From: UBA9926 sp038131595
GTDB taxonomy: Bacteria > Pseudomonadota > Gammaproteobacteria > Pseudomonadales > Azotimanducaceae
Reading direction: 5' to 3'
Length of the DNA stretch: 64,000 nt
NCBI GenBank assembly: GCA_038131595.1
Contig: JAYPPR010000008.1
Coordinates: forward strand, 1,550,001 to 1,614,000
Position numbers and translations under genes: made by a program. The notes under the pieces were generated by a model. The model was not told the origin of the DNA. It was given only the letters and a program-made list of their open reading frames with translations, and did no database searches. Below are positions 45,809-55,078 of this stretch, piece by piece (position 1 is the stretch's first letter; each line of letters begins with the position of its first letter).

Positions 45809-46781
45809 TTAGGCCTTGGATTCTAAATGACAGCGGACTGAGTGCTCTGCGTCAGTCTCTTTCAATTCAGGCGCCGTCTCCGCGCAGGGCTCAAAGCACG
45901 CTGGGCATCGAGGATGGAAGTGACAACCCGAGGGAGGCGCAATGGGCGAGGGCACGTCGCCTGAAAGAATAATGCGTTCTTTCTTAACGGTTGGGTCAGG
46001 AACTGGAATCGCTGAAATGAGCGACTGCGTATAGGGGTGCCTTGGGTCTTGATAGACCGTGCCCGCGGATGCCGTCTCAACGATCTGGCCCAAATACATG
46101 ATCGCGATTCGATCCGAGATGTGTTTAACCACCGCTAAATCATGGGCAATGAAAAGGTAGGCCAGTCCAAACTCCGATTGCAGATCGAGTAGGAGATTCA
46201 AGATCTGACTTTGGATGGAGACGTCTAACGCCGAGACCGGCTCGTCACAAATGATGAGCTTAGGTCTTAACGCGATCGCTCGAGCAATTCCGATTCTCTG
46301 CCGTTGACCCCCAGAAAACTCAAATGGGAAGCGAGTCGCTGACCGCTTGGGTAGCCCAACCAGATCGAGCAGCCGATTTACTTCCTTGCGGCGATCTGAA
46401 GCGGAGCCGATCCCGTGGATAACAAGCGGCTCTTCCAATATTTCCTGAACCGTGTGCCTCGCATTCAGTGACTCCATGGGATCCTGAAAAATCATTTGGA
46501 TGTCACGTCGATAGGGTAGTAATGCTTTTTGTCCTAGGCTCGCCAAGTCAGCACCTTGGTAGTGAATCTGCCCCGCAGTCGGTTTGTAAAGCCTGGCAAT
46601 ACAGCGGCCCTAGCGTCGACTTACCACAGCCAGATTCGCCTACGAGACCAAGCGTCTCGCCTTGCATGATGGTGAGATCGACGTTATTGACGGCGCGGTT
46701 AACGAGTTGAGATCGTCGCAGCAGCCCGGATTTCACCGGAAAGTGCATGGACAACCCGCTGACTTCGAGGAGCGGTGTCAC
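45809..46781 (-). pseudogene. oppF: Oligopeptide ABC transporter ATP-binding protein OppF, frameshifted
   Basis: Two frames encode one OppF. The first has Walker A GESGCGKSTL; the second has the Q-loop IQMIFQDPMESLN, signature FSGGQRQRIGIARAIA, Walker B LIICDEPVSALD, and the C-terminal Opp tail with Cys residues (CHFHPRCPACFEPC). The frame changes at the GGCCC run at 46606-46610. Removing one base there yields TLGRCIARLYKPTAGQIHY and a 323-residue protein of normal length. The start is a GTG at 46781, overlapping the oppD stop as GTGA. It is the last gene of the transporter operon. Confidence 0.9.
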
Positions 46782-47761
46782 GATGCGCCACTGATATTGT
46801 GGCAAGCGGCCGACTGACGCTCACTGACGATGGTCATTTCGGGCATGGTCTCAAAGCAGATGTCACTGACTTCGGGGCAGCGATTATTGAATCGGCAGCC
46901 CTTCGGCAATTCGTGGAGACTGGGTACGAGGCCATCGATGACCTTTAGCCTCTCCTTGGGCGTGCTGTCCATTTTGGGGATTGATTGCATGAGGCCATCG
47001 GTGTACGGGTGTCGCGGTGATGCAAATACGTCATATACACTGCCTTGCTCGGCCACTCGGCCAGCATACATCACCACCATTTCCTCGGAGGTCTCAGCAA
47101 TGACACCCAGATCATGGGTGATCATGATCACCGCCATGCCCATCTCGCTTTGCAACTCTTTAATGAGGTCAAGAATCTGAGCCTGAATCGTGACATCCAG
47201 TGCGGTGGTTGGTTCATCGGCGATCAGCAGATTAGGCTCGCAGATGAGCGCCATGGCGATGACCACCCGCTGGCGCATGCCGCCGGACAACTGGTGAGGA
47301 TACTCGGCCATACGGATGTCTGGCGCAGGAATACCCACCCGATCAAGCATGGCGATCGCCTTCTTGATACGCGCCTGGTCGGTGAGATCGGTGTGGAGTT
47401 CGAGACTCTCCGTCAATTGACGCCCGATGGTCTGAACGGGGTTTAACGCAGTCATCGGTTCCTGGAACACCATCCCGATGGATTGACCGCGAATCGATTG
47501 CATAGCGTTTGCTGGTAGCGTGACGAGGTCACTTCCTCCAAAAAGAATTTGCCCACTCGCAATTTTTCCCGCAGGACGTGGGAGTAGGCCCATGATAGAG
47601 AGCGCGGTTACGCTCTTACCGCAACCGGATTCCCCAACGAGCCCCAGGGTTTGACCCGCGTCAAGCGAGAAGCTCACACCATCTAAGGCACGTACGAGCC
47701 CTTCATCGGTCTCGAATTCGGTGACAAGGTCATGAACCTCAAGGAGCGCAGGGGAGGGCAT
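46778..47761 (-). CDS. oppD: Oligopeptide ABC transporter ATP-binding protein OppD
   Basis: OppD is one of two ATPases of the peptide importer. The 327-residue protein has Walker A GESGCGKSVTALS, a Q-loop MVFQEPMTALNPVQ, signature LSGGMRQRVVIAMAL, Walker B LLIADEPTTALD, switch His MITHDLGV, and the Opp tail CRFNNRCPEVSDIC (the short Cys-rich domain of the family). The start at 47761 lies 4 nt after the oppA stop; the longer frame upstream overlaps oppA. Confidence 0.94.
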   Translation of the reverse strand: MPSPALLEVHDLVTEFETDEGLVRALDGVSFSLDAGQTLGLVGESGCGKSVTALSIMGLLPRPAGKIASGQILFGGSDLVTLPANAMQSIRGQSIGMVFQEPMTALNPVQTIGRQLTESLELHTDLTDQARIKKAIAMLDRVGIPAPDIRMAEYPHQLSGGMRQRVVIAMALICEPNLLIADEPTTALDVTIQAQILDLIKELQSEMGMAVIMITHDLGVIAETSEEMVVMYAGRVAEQGSVYDVFASPRHPYTDGLMQSIPKMDSTPKERLKVIDGLVPSLHELPKGCRFNNRCPEVSDICFETMPEMTIVSERQSAACHNISGAS

Positions 47762-47765
47762 GAGA

Positions 47766-49727
47766 TTAGCGAGACCGGTGTTGCTCAAAGGATTCGATAA
47801 CGGGATCGAAGGCCCGACCCTGGTTTCTCGCATCCATGGTTGCACTGCGCTCGTCCTCATCAATCCAGTGTAAAAAGTACTGGAGGTGATTTGACGCATG
47901 TTTGTGCGAGAAATTGGCAGGGTAGTTCACCCATCGCCAATGCCCAATTCGAAAGAATCCGTTGTAAAAGCCAGGTACGAAAGAGGCGTAGTCATGATGG
48001 AGATCGCTCATCTCGTGGGCGAGCGCTATCATTTCATCAGCGTCGGGTGAGGCGCGGTAGGCATCAATTAATCGATCCATTTCCGGAATGGCTAGCGTCT
48101 CCAGATTGTTCGTTTGGGTCTTAATCTGTCGTGCTGGATTGATCTCACCGTTATCAAGAAACGCTTTATCGTAGGCATTGTCGGAATGGTAGGTCTCCCA
48201 GAATCGTGGGTAGAGTTCTAGGCTGTAGCCAAAGGCAGCGAAGTGAATCTCGTGTTTCTTCTCCTGCACCTTCTTCCATCCCGATGTGCCATCGAGTACT
48301 TCGACCCGATACTCAAGCCCGGCTTTTGCCGCTTCCTCTTTCAAGATAGTCAGGACGTCTTTCAGTGATTCGTATCCAGAAGAAATGGTGAATGCGAGTC
48401 GAGTGCCATCCTCGCGCATCAAAATTCCATCCGGACCGCGTTCAGTGAAACCCGCTCGAGCAAAAGCTTCCTGGGCTTGGTTGATGTCAAAGGGTCGCGC
48501 TTTGATGTGGCTTGCGGTGAACGGGCCATAGCCGTCATTGGCCGTGTTGAGTCGATCGCTATCGCCTCTGAAAAAGGTCTCAATCACCAAGTCCCAGTTG
48601 GTTGCGTACTGGAGGCCCAAGCGAACGTTTTGATCGTCAAGGAGCGGCTGGGCGGTGTTGATCCAAAGCCCGTAGGGTGGCCGTGGCCGCTGATTGAAAA
48701 ATAACTTCTTGTGGATATAGCCATTAGCGACATCAGCGTCATCGTTGGGTAGTTTTTCGTACCAATACTCAGCAAGATTCATCGCGAATTGGTCGATATC
48801 GCCACGTTTGAACGCCTCGAACACCTTGGCTGTGTCTCGGATCACGATGAAGTTCATCTTGTCCACATTGAAACGGTATCGAAAGTGCTTCTTGTCCTTA
48901 GCCCACCACTCAGTGTTTCTAGTCATTTGAATGGAGCGGCCTTTCTTCAAATCGCCTGGCTCGATGAGGTAGGGCGACGTGGTGGGCGGAAAGCGCCACT
49001 GATAGCGTTCTAGGTAATCAGGGCCAACTTCTTGATAAAAGTGTCTGGGTAGGGGCCGCAGTTCCAACACCTTTGAATCGATATCCGGTTTCTCGGAAAC
49101 AGTACTGATCGAGATCAAGTGGTCATCATATTTGGTGATATTCGTGTATTGGGTCGAATACCAGTTGGTATACCAGGGTGCAGTGATGTACGACGATCGG
49201 TGCATCCAGAACATAAACAGATAATCGTCCGCCGTGATGGGCACGCCATCAGACCATGTGGCCAGAGGGTCCAGTTCGACGTAGATCGTTTTCGCTTCTC
49301 GATCCACTGCCCATTTCGTTGCCAATCCAGGGAAGTAGTCCATGAGATCTGGGTGGCGATGGCCGAGTGCCATGGTGGTGTAATCGAGCAGCCAAGGTCT
49401 AAAGCTGCCGTTGGAGTCCGGGCCCAGGATTCTGAGGGTACGTGGGAAGTCCTGTAGCCGGATGGTCTCCATGCCGCCTTTTTTGGCGTCAGGGCTGCCA
49501 ATCTCGGGGAGTTCGCTGCCATCTTGCCATTGAAGATCAGTCGGTAGATCGGACCGCGTCTTGAAGCGGAAAAAGTCCGGGTGGTCTGCATAGTATTGGG
49601 CGACTTCGGCGCGATTGTCGTAGGGCGCGAACTCGCTTTCTTCCGTAGGTGCATCGCTGCCGCCACAGCTCGCGAGTAGAAGGGTGGCGAAAATCAGGAG
49701 CAAATAAGCGTGAGTATTTTTGAGCAT
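47766..49727 (-). CDS. Peptide-binding lipoprotein, YejA/OppA-like (family 5 SBP)
   Basis: This ~653-residue extracellular solute-binding protein captures peptides for the transporter. It has a lipoprotein signal with lipobox LLASC, although gammaproteobacterial YejA is usually a soluble periplasmic protein. The family-5 body includes LATKWAVDREAKTIYVELD, WSDGVPITADDYLFMFWMH, and YGLWINTAQPLLDDQNVRL. Large size and the KKGGMETIRLQDFPRTL start match YejA rather than OppA. The ATG at 49727 is preferred; a GTG at 49736 would overlap the repaired oppC stop. It sits in the third position of the operon. Confidence 0.9.
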   Translation of the reverse strand: MLKNTHAYLLLIFATLLLASCGGSDAPTEESEFAPYDNRAEVAQYYADHPDFFRFKTRSDLPTDLQWQDGSELPEIGSPDAKKGGMETIRLQDFPRTLRILGPDSNGSFRPWLLDYTTMALGHRHPDLMDYFPGLATKWAVDREAKTIYVELDPLATWSDGVPITADDYLFMFWMHRSSYITAPWYTNWYSTQYTNITKYDDHLISISTVSEKPDIDSKVLELRPLPRHFYQEVGPDYLERYQWRFPPTTSPYLIEPGDLKKGRSIQMTRNTEWWAKDKKHFRYRFNVDKMNFIVIRDTAKVFEAFKRGDIDQFAMNLAEYWYEKLPNDDADVANGYIHKKLFFNQRPRPPYGLWINTAQPLLDDQNVRLGLQYATNWDLVIETFFRGDSDRLNTANDGYGPFTASHIKARPFDINQAQEAFARAGFTERGPDGILMREDGTRLAFTISSGYESLKDVLTILKEEAAKAGLEYRVEVLDGTSGWKKVQEKKHEIHFAAFGYSLELYPRFWETYHSDNAYDKAFLDNGEINPARQIKTQTNNLETLAIPEMDRLIDAYRASPDADEMIALAHEMSDLHHDYASFVPGFYNGFFRIGHWRWVNYPANFSHKHASNHLQYFLHWIDEDERSATMDARNQGRAFDPVIESFEQHRSR

Positions 49728-49732
49728 CGTTA

Positions 49733-50801
49733 TCACCGATAGAGCGTGTATTTTTTGGGATCAAAAGATTCGCGAATCGCTTCGCCGATAAAGGTCACGA
49801 TAGTAAGGAGCAAGACTAGCGTGGTAAAGGCTGAGATCACGATCCAAGGCGCAGTGCGAAGATTCCCCGTTCCCTTGTTTTAGGAGCTCGCCCAGACTGG
49901 GCGTTGGGACGGGCAATCCAAAACCCAAGAAGTCGAGCGCAGTCACGGCGGCGATGGCAGACACAATGGTAAACGGCATAAAGGTGACCAGCGTTGCCAG
50001 CACGTTAGGAAGGATGTGCTTGAAGATGATCCGCATTGTGCCAGCGCCCAGCACTCTCGCGGCCATGACGTAGTCGCGGGACTTTTCTTTATAGGTTTCG
50101 GTCCGCATGTAATAGGTCATGCTGGTCCAGCTAAATAACACCATGACGACGAGCAAAATGATGACTCGAGCTGCGATCGAGGACTCAATTGGGATAATCG
50201 AGAAGACGATGATCACCATGTAGAGGAACGGGACATTAGACCAAATCTCGATAAACCGCTGAAAGATGAGATCGAACGCCCCGCCGAAATATCCCATGCT
50301 GCAACCAATCACGATACCAATGACATAAACACTCACCATAAATGCCAGCGCAAAGAGCAGAGCCGTGCGGGTGCCGTAAACCAGCCGGGCGAGGATGTCT
50401 CGGCCAGTCGTATCTGTCCCTAAATAGTGCCCGCGATCAATGTCAGGCGGGGTTGGCCTCAGAATCCCTCCCTGGGCATCATTTTCGAATGGATTGTAAG
50501 GGACTGGCGGCAGCACGACCCAGTTTTCGTCACTGCCTGCTAACCGTTGCTGTAAGTCTCGGTAGTTGGTCTCGTATTCGTAGCCCAGTCCAAACGAGGA
50601 GCCTGGGATGATCGCACCATAGGTTGGGAAATAGAGGTTTCCTTCGTATTTGACCACGAGTGCTCGACTGTTGACCCAGAGCTCTGCAAGGCAAAGGAGT
50701 AGGCTTAAGGCAGCAAGTGCTAAAAAACTAAAGTAGCCAACTTTGATTTGCTTAAAGCGGGTCAGCTTTTTTCGGGTCTGGGGCGTTAACGTGAGCCGCA
50801 T
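49733..50801 (-). CDS. Peptide ABC transporter permease, YejE/OppC-like (C-terminal frameshift)
   Basis: This permease has an N-terminal region and helix like YejE (IKVGYFSFLALAALSLLL), a GTDTTGRDILARLVYG motif, about six membrane helices, and an EAA loop YVMAARVLGAGTMRIIFKH. The frame as read ends with a nonsense tail. At the four-C run 49865-49868 (plus strand), removing one base gives NLRTAPWIVISAF... and FIGEAIRESFDPKKYTLYR, ending at the TGA at 49733-49735, for 355 residues. The start overlaps the oppB TAA by one base (TAATG). Confidence 0.88.
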
Positions 50802-51823
50802 TATTGGAACCTAATCCGAGGGTCAACGAGGGCGACGAGTAAATCGGACAGCACATTGCCAATCAGTAACAAGAGGCTGCTGAGTAACACAACACCCATG
50901 ACCACAGGGTAGTCCCGATCGAGGATTGAGGTCAGGCCTAAAAGACCAAAGCCGTCGATGTCAAAGATCGATTCAATCAGGAATGACCCGCCCACGAGCA
51001 GCGTAATGTTCTGGCCGAAGGTGGTGGCAATTGGGATCATCGAGTTGCGGAGCGCGTGGCGCAATACCGCTTGCTTAAAGGACACCCCTTTGGCGATTGC
51101 AGTGCGAATGTAGTCGGCAGCCAAATTATCCAACAAGTGGTTCTTAAGGAGCATGGTCACGAGCGCGAAGCTGCCAATGATGTAGCAGATGAGCGGCAGA
51201 ATGGAGTGGTGGATGATGTCCAACCATTGCTCGGTGGGCGTCAGCATGTCGTAGTTAAAACTTACAAAGCCGCCCATGGGGAACCAATCCAGGCGGACTG
51301 AGAAAAAGAGCAGCAGCAGCGAGCCAAGCGCATAGCCGGGCACGGCATACCCAATGAAAATGAATATCGACGATGCGGTATCAACGGCTGTGCGGTGCCT
51401 GACGGCCTTGACGAGACCGAGTGGAATGCAGACGGCATAGGTCAAAATGAGCGTCACCAAGCCGTAGTAAATCGAGATCGGAAAGCGGTCCTTAATCACG
51501 TTCCAGACGGGTTCGTTGTACCGATACGAGGTGCCAAGATCGCCTGTGAGAATCTTGCCAACCCAAATGACATAGCTCTCGAGAATGGGCTTATCGAATC
51601 CGTAGTAAGCCTTGAGTTGCTCAAGCTGCGCATCAGAAATGGCCATATTCTGCCCAGCACTGGATGAAAAGCTCATGGCATCAGCGCCTGCGACCTGGGC
51701 TTCCATGATGGCGCGTTCAAGCGGCCCCCCCGGAACAAGCCTCGTGATCGCAAACACAATCAGCGTCACCCCAAGCAGAGTGGGTGGAATCAGCGCGAGT
51801 CGCTTTAAGAAATAGCTACCCAT
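50801..51823 (-). CDS. Peptide ABC transporter permease, YejB/OppB-like
   Basis: This 340-residue permease forms the channel with the YejE-like protein. It begins GSYFLKRLALIPPTLLGVT, as YejB does, has about six membrane helices, and the EAA loop YIRTAIAKGVSFKQAVLRH. It is the first gene of the operon (B-C-A-D-F), and the aquaporin gene lies 57 bp upstream on the same strand. No canonical promoter was identified between them. Confidence 0.92.
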   Translation of the reverse strand: MGSYFLKRLALIPPTLLGVTLIVFAITRLVPGGPLERAIMEAQVAGADAMSFSSSAGQNMAISDAQLEQLKAYYGFDKPILESYVIWVGKILTGDLGTSYRYNEPVWNVIKDRFPISIYYGLVTLILTYAVCIPLGLVKAVRHRTAVDTASSIFIFIGYAVPGYALGSLLLLFFSVRLDWFPMGGFVSFNYDMLTPTEQWLDIIHHSILPLICYIIGSFALVTMLLKNHLLDNLAADYIRTAIAKGVSFKQAVLRHALRNSMIPIATTFGQNITLLVGGSFLIESIFDIDGFGLLGLTSILDRDYPVVMGVVLLSSLLLLIGNVLSDLLVALVDPRIRFQ

Positions 51824-51880
51824 GAACGAATCTCACTTGTTCGCTCTTTCCCGCTGGTTGGCGAATGAGTGTTCGAGGCA

Positions 51881-52534
51881 TTAGGTCGACTCCTTGATCA
51901 GCAGCCGATAAACCATCACGGCGGTTAATGCGCCCAGACATTGTGCAACGATGAAGGCAAGGACGTGATCGGGATTGATGCCGCTGAAGGTATTCGTAAA
52001 ACTGCGCGCGATAGTTACGGCTGGGTTAGCAAACGATGTCGAAGCCGTAAACCAGTACGCGCTTGTGATGTAAAGGCCTACGGCTGCAGGCACGGCACTT
52101 GGTTTATAGCGTACGCAGCCCAAAATCGTCAGCACCAACCCTAGCGTTGCAATCCATTCTGAAAACCACTGGCTTGGCCCAGTGCGCAGTTTTTCGGACC
52201 ACTGAAGCAATGGATCGTCGAACATGGCGTGCGCCGCAAGCGTCCCGGCAATGCCCGCGATCGTTTGTATGATCACGAAGCCGACTGCTCTCTGATGAGA
52301 CACCCGCTTTTCCAGCCAAAGGGCAAGGGTGACGGCTGGATTAAAGTGAGCGCCAGAGACTGGCCCCAAGATGGTGATGAGCACGTACAGCATCGCGCCT
52401 GTGGCGATCGTGTTGCCAAGTAATGCGACGGCCATGTTCCCGCCTGCGAGTCGCTCAGCCATGATTCCGGAACCGACCACGCAGGCAAGTAAGAAAAATG
52501 TGCCTATGGCTTCACTGGCGAGTGCTCGTTGCAT
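51881..52534 (-). CDS. MIP/aquaporin family channel
   Basis: This 217-residue protein has six membrane helices and both NPA motifs: HFNPAVTLALWL in the first half and FANPAVTIARSF in the second, the latter with the selectivity-filter Arg after NPAVT. Such channels conduct water, glycerol or metalloids. A Thr/Ala-rich pore region suggests a metalloid/glycerol-type or atypical aquaporin, but this is uncertain. It is 57 bp upstream of the peptide transporter operon. Confidence 0.88.
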   Translation of the reverse strand: MQRALASEAIGTFFLLACVVGSGIMAERLAGGNMAVALLGNTIATGAMLYVLITILGPVSGAHFNPAVTLALWLEKRVSHQRAVGFVIIQTIAGIAGTLAAHAMFDDPLLQWSEKLRTGPSQWFSEWIATLGLVLTILGCVRYKPSAVPAAVGLYITSAYWFTASTSFANPAVTIARSFTNTFSGINPDHVLAFIVAQCLGALTAVMVYRLLIKEST

Positions 52535-52720
52535 CGAATACGGTTTAACTCAATCGTTCGGAGGGGGAGTTTACTGGACTCAGCGAGAAAATGTGCCTTG
52601 GAGTGCTTGAGATTCAGTCAATGTCTGTTCCTCGTCTGGGCTTGGCCTCGCCCTTCGCGCATGGGAGGATCTAGTCATCTGGTTCGACACACCAGCAATG
52701 ATTGTATTTAGCGCTTATCG

Positions 52721-52732
52721 ATACGATCGTAT
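52721..52732. promoter_or_regulatory. Palindrome ATACGATCGTAT with extra half-site
   Basis: ATACGATCGTAT is a perfect 12-bp palindrome, and a third ATACGAT follows at 52735-52741. This pattern is typical of operators bound by dimeric helix-turn-helix repressors. It lies about 115 bp before the CMD gene. The regulator is not in the window. Confidence 0.4.
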
Positions 52733-52760
52733 GGATACGATAACCATGCCGAGCGCCCCA

Positions 52761-52825
52761 GACCAAATAAAAAGACCAAATAAAAAGACCAAATAAAAAG
52801 ACCCAATAACGAGACTCAATGACAA
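52761..52825. repeat. 13-bp tandem repeat, five copies
   Basis: Five head-to-tail 13-bp units: three are identical (gaccaaataaaaa), then two that decay progressively (gacccaataacga, gactcaatgacaa). They end about 22 bp before the CMD start codon. The decay toward the gene suggests old slippage, with newer identical copies upstream. Confidence 0.92.
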
Positions 52826-52847
52826 ATAGTGCAAGGAGACGACTGAC

Positions 52848-53498
52848 ATGCCCAGCTTAAAAGAGGTGGCAAGAGCGGATGCCCCAGAGGATATTCAAAA
52901 GGTGTACGACGCCGTGTTTGGGCCTGGGGTCGATCCCGTGACCCATCCAGGAACGGCGACCGGAACCCCCGGCAACTGGTGGTCTGTTTTTGCGCTGGTG
53001 CCCGATTGCTTTCGGCACGCTGTGCAGGGGTTTCAATTCTATCGAGGCAGAAACCGCCAAATCAGCCCGAAGCTTCGTGAGCTGGGACAAGCCAGAGCCG
53101 GTTATGCTCGGGGCAGTCTTTTTGTGTTCTCTCAACACTGTAAGGCGCTCAGAGCAGCTGGATATTCTGAGGCTCATATTGAGGCGATCCCGTCTTGGGG
53201 CTCAAGTGACCTTTTTACCCCACTCGAACGCGCGGTTCTGGCTTATACCGATGACCTGGTGTTGGCAGGTGGTCGCGTGCCGGATGCCACGATGGCGGCA
53301 TTAAAGGCGGAGCTATCCGATGAAGCCATCCTTGAGCTCACGTACATTACTTGTACCTATGAAATGCATGCCACGATGTGTCGAGCACTTCGTCTTGAGT
53401 ACGATGATGTGGATGAGCGCTTGGTCGAGGTTCCCGTGCCCTCAGGGGAAAAAAGGGACATTGATTTCATGAAGGCGGTGGATAAGCCGAAGGATTGA
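52848..53498 (+). CDS. Carboxymuconolactone decarboxylase (CMD) family protein
   Basis: This 216-residue helical protein has the CMD/AhpD fold: LRELGQARAGYARGSLFVFSQ and QHCKALRAAGYSEAHIEAIP. The AhpD CxxC redox pair is absent, so a peroxidase-reductase role is unlikely; members with this layout include peroxidase-related proteins and decarboxylases. The ATG at 52848 has AAGGAG upstream. Its last 32 nt overlap the FMO-like gene on the other strand. Confidence 0.83.
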   Translation: MPSLKEVARADAPEDIQKVYDAVFGPGVDPVTHPGTATGTPGNWWSVFALVPDCFRHAVQGFQFYRGRNRQISPKLRELGQARAGYARGSLFVFSQHCKALRAAGYSEAHIEAIPSWGSSDLFTPLERAVLAYTDDLVLAGGRVPDATMAALKAELSDEAILELTYITCTYEMHATMCRALRLEYDDVDERLVEVPVPSGEKRDIDFMKAVDKPKD

Positions 53499-54684
53499 AC
53501 GGCTGGTCCCGGTAATTGCTGGCATAACGCAAGCGGTGGGATTGTGCCGCTTTGGCGGCGCTCGCAAACCAGTCAGGCATTGGCGGCCCACCGGCTTCGG
53601 AGAGTAAATCCGTTAAGTAGTGCATCTGTCGCTCGCCTAGCCTGTGAAATGCTCGCGGCGGCAGGGCAGTTTGTGCAAACGCTTGATCGCGGGCTAAAAG
53701 CCAGGTTCGCTGATCCTCCGAGCTAGGCGCGATGAGATTCCCACTCCACAACGCGTTTAACCAGCGGCTTTGGATATCAAACAAAGGAAACGGAATAATC
53801 AGCGAGGGAATCCCCACAAATGCGAGGGTGGGGTGATCTACATGCAGCAAATCTCTATACAGCTGAGCCAATCGAAAGCCGTCGTGATGGAGTAGGCTTT
53901 TGGACAGGAAAGGAAAGTCGTATTGGTAGCCAGTGCAGAAGATGACCGTGTCGATGCCGGTAATCGTTTTACCGTCAGTCAAGACAACACGTTCGTCTTC
54001 AAAGCGCTCGATATCGGCGCAGCATTGAACGTTTGGAAGGTCACTGGTTGCGTCTGCCATCGTGGGCGCATGCCCGGACCAAAACACCCGCTTTGCATGG
54101 GGAGCGATCAGCCTAACCAGATCGGTACCTGATGCATGTCCACCCCAGATGACGACGGTTTCCTCGCGGTGATCGACGCCCCTTACAAAGTTGGCCGAAT
54201 GGGTGGCTCGGCCATGGAAATCTTCGAGGCCCGGTACTGCCGGAAAAAAAGGCTGATGGTAATGGCCAGTGCACACCACCACTGCATCGAAGCAGGAGAT
54301 TTCGTTGCTGTCGAGTAGCACTTGCCAACCATCTGAAACCTTCTCGACGGAAACAACTCGTCGATCGAATTGAATGAGTGGTGCAAGGTTAAAGTGATCG
54401 GCATACCGTGCCAGATACGCGCGAACGACCTCGGCTTCCGGAAAATCTCCGGTTGATGCACGTTTGTCATTCGCATCGAACGGGAAGTCCCAAAAGGCCA
54501 TGAGATCAATGGGAATGTTCGTCCTGAGTTCCTCGTAGATCGGTTGGCATGGCGCGCTCGCGTGAGACGCCCAAACACCAGCGAGGCTCGGTAGCGCCTC
54601 AAACACGGTGATGGTGTGGCAAGTGCCTAAATTTTTAGCTGCGGCGAGTCCTGCTGCACCAGCACCGATGATTGCAATGTTCAT
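53467..54684 (-). CDS. Flavin-containing monooxygenase-like protein
   Basis: This 405-residue flavoprotein has an N-terminal FAD motif IIGAGAAGLAAAKNL and a mid-chain second dinucleotide motif VVIWGGHASGTDLVRLI. VVVCTGHYHQPFFPAVPG near residue 140 resembles the FMO fingerprint FxGxxHxxxY. Class B flavin monooxygenases oxygenate N, S or C centres; trimethylamine- and cyclohexanone-type enzymes share the fold, but I cannot name the substrate. The start is the ATG at 54684. Its 3' end overlaps the convergent CMD gene. Confidence 0.85.
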   Translation of the reverse strand: MNIAIIGAGAAGLAAAKNLGTCHTITVFEALPSLAGVWASHASAPCQPIYEELRTNIPIDLMAFWDFPFDANDKRASTGDFPEAEVVRAYLARYADHFNLAPLIQFDRRVVSVEKVSDGWQVLLDSNEISCFDAVVVCTGHYHQPFFPAVPGLEDFHGRATHSANFVRGVDHREETVVIWGGHASGTDLVRLIAPHAKRVFWSGHAPTMADATSDLPNVQCCADIERFEDERVVLTDGKTITGIDTVIFCTGYQYDFPFLSKSLLHHDGFRLAQLYRDLLHVDHPTLAFVGIPSLIIPFPLFDIQSRWLNALWSGNLIAPSSEDQRTWLLARDQAFAQTALPPRAFHRLGERQMHYLTDLLSEAGGPPMPDWFASAAKAAQSHRLRYASNYRDQPFNPSAYPPPS

Positions 54685-55078
54685 AGGGACCCTAGTTTGA
54701 ACAAGTGCCCGTGTTGAAGATAGGTCTTGATAGGGTTTTCCATTCGTTGAGCACGATATTGCGGAACCGTTGTCGTTGCGCGGCTACTCGATGAGACGTT
54801 GTTAAGTGCCACGCTACAGAATGGATGGCAAAGCGTCCAAGTGGCTCGTCTCATATGGAGTCCCTCCTGCCGAGATGAGTAGCACTCTCCTGCGTTAAAA
54901 GTAAGCGCTGTTGCTTGGCGCCACTTTGTCAGTCTGGCTTGCCAAGTCGTGCAGCTTGCTAGGGATGTCCGCGATCTCGAGCAGTGTGCTGTTTTATCGT
55001 TTGAGTCCGCTGATCTTCTGCACCGCACGCGACAGAACAGGCATAATAAGCGCCATCCCTCTCTGATATTGAGTCTCA
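54685..55078. promoter_or_regulatory. Divergent intergenic region between FMO and ferredoxin reductase genes
   Basis: This 394-bp gap separates divergent genes and should carry both promoters. A long minus-strand open frame (54681-55121) has no family features and an odd composition, and I do not accept it as a gene. No confident promoter, terminator or repeat was found. Confidence 0.4.

Larger units (their letters stand above)
52535..52847. promoter_or_regulatory. Divergent intergenic region between aquaporin and CMD gene
   Basis: This 313-bp gap holds two notable elements, listed separately: a palindrome at 52721-52732 and a 13-bp tandem repeat at 52761-52825. The CMD gene's AAGGAG ribosome site lies about 10 nt before its ATG at 52848. 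I could not find a clear -35/-10 pair. Confidence 0.5.
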
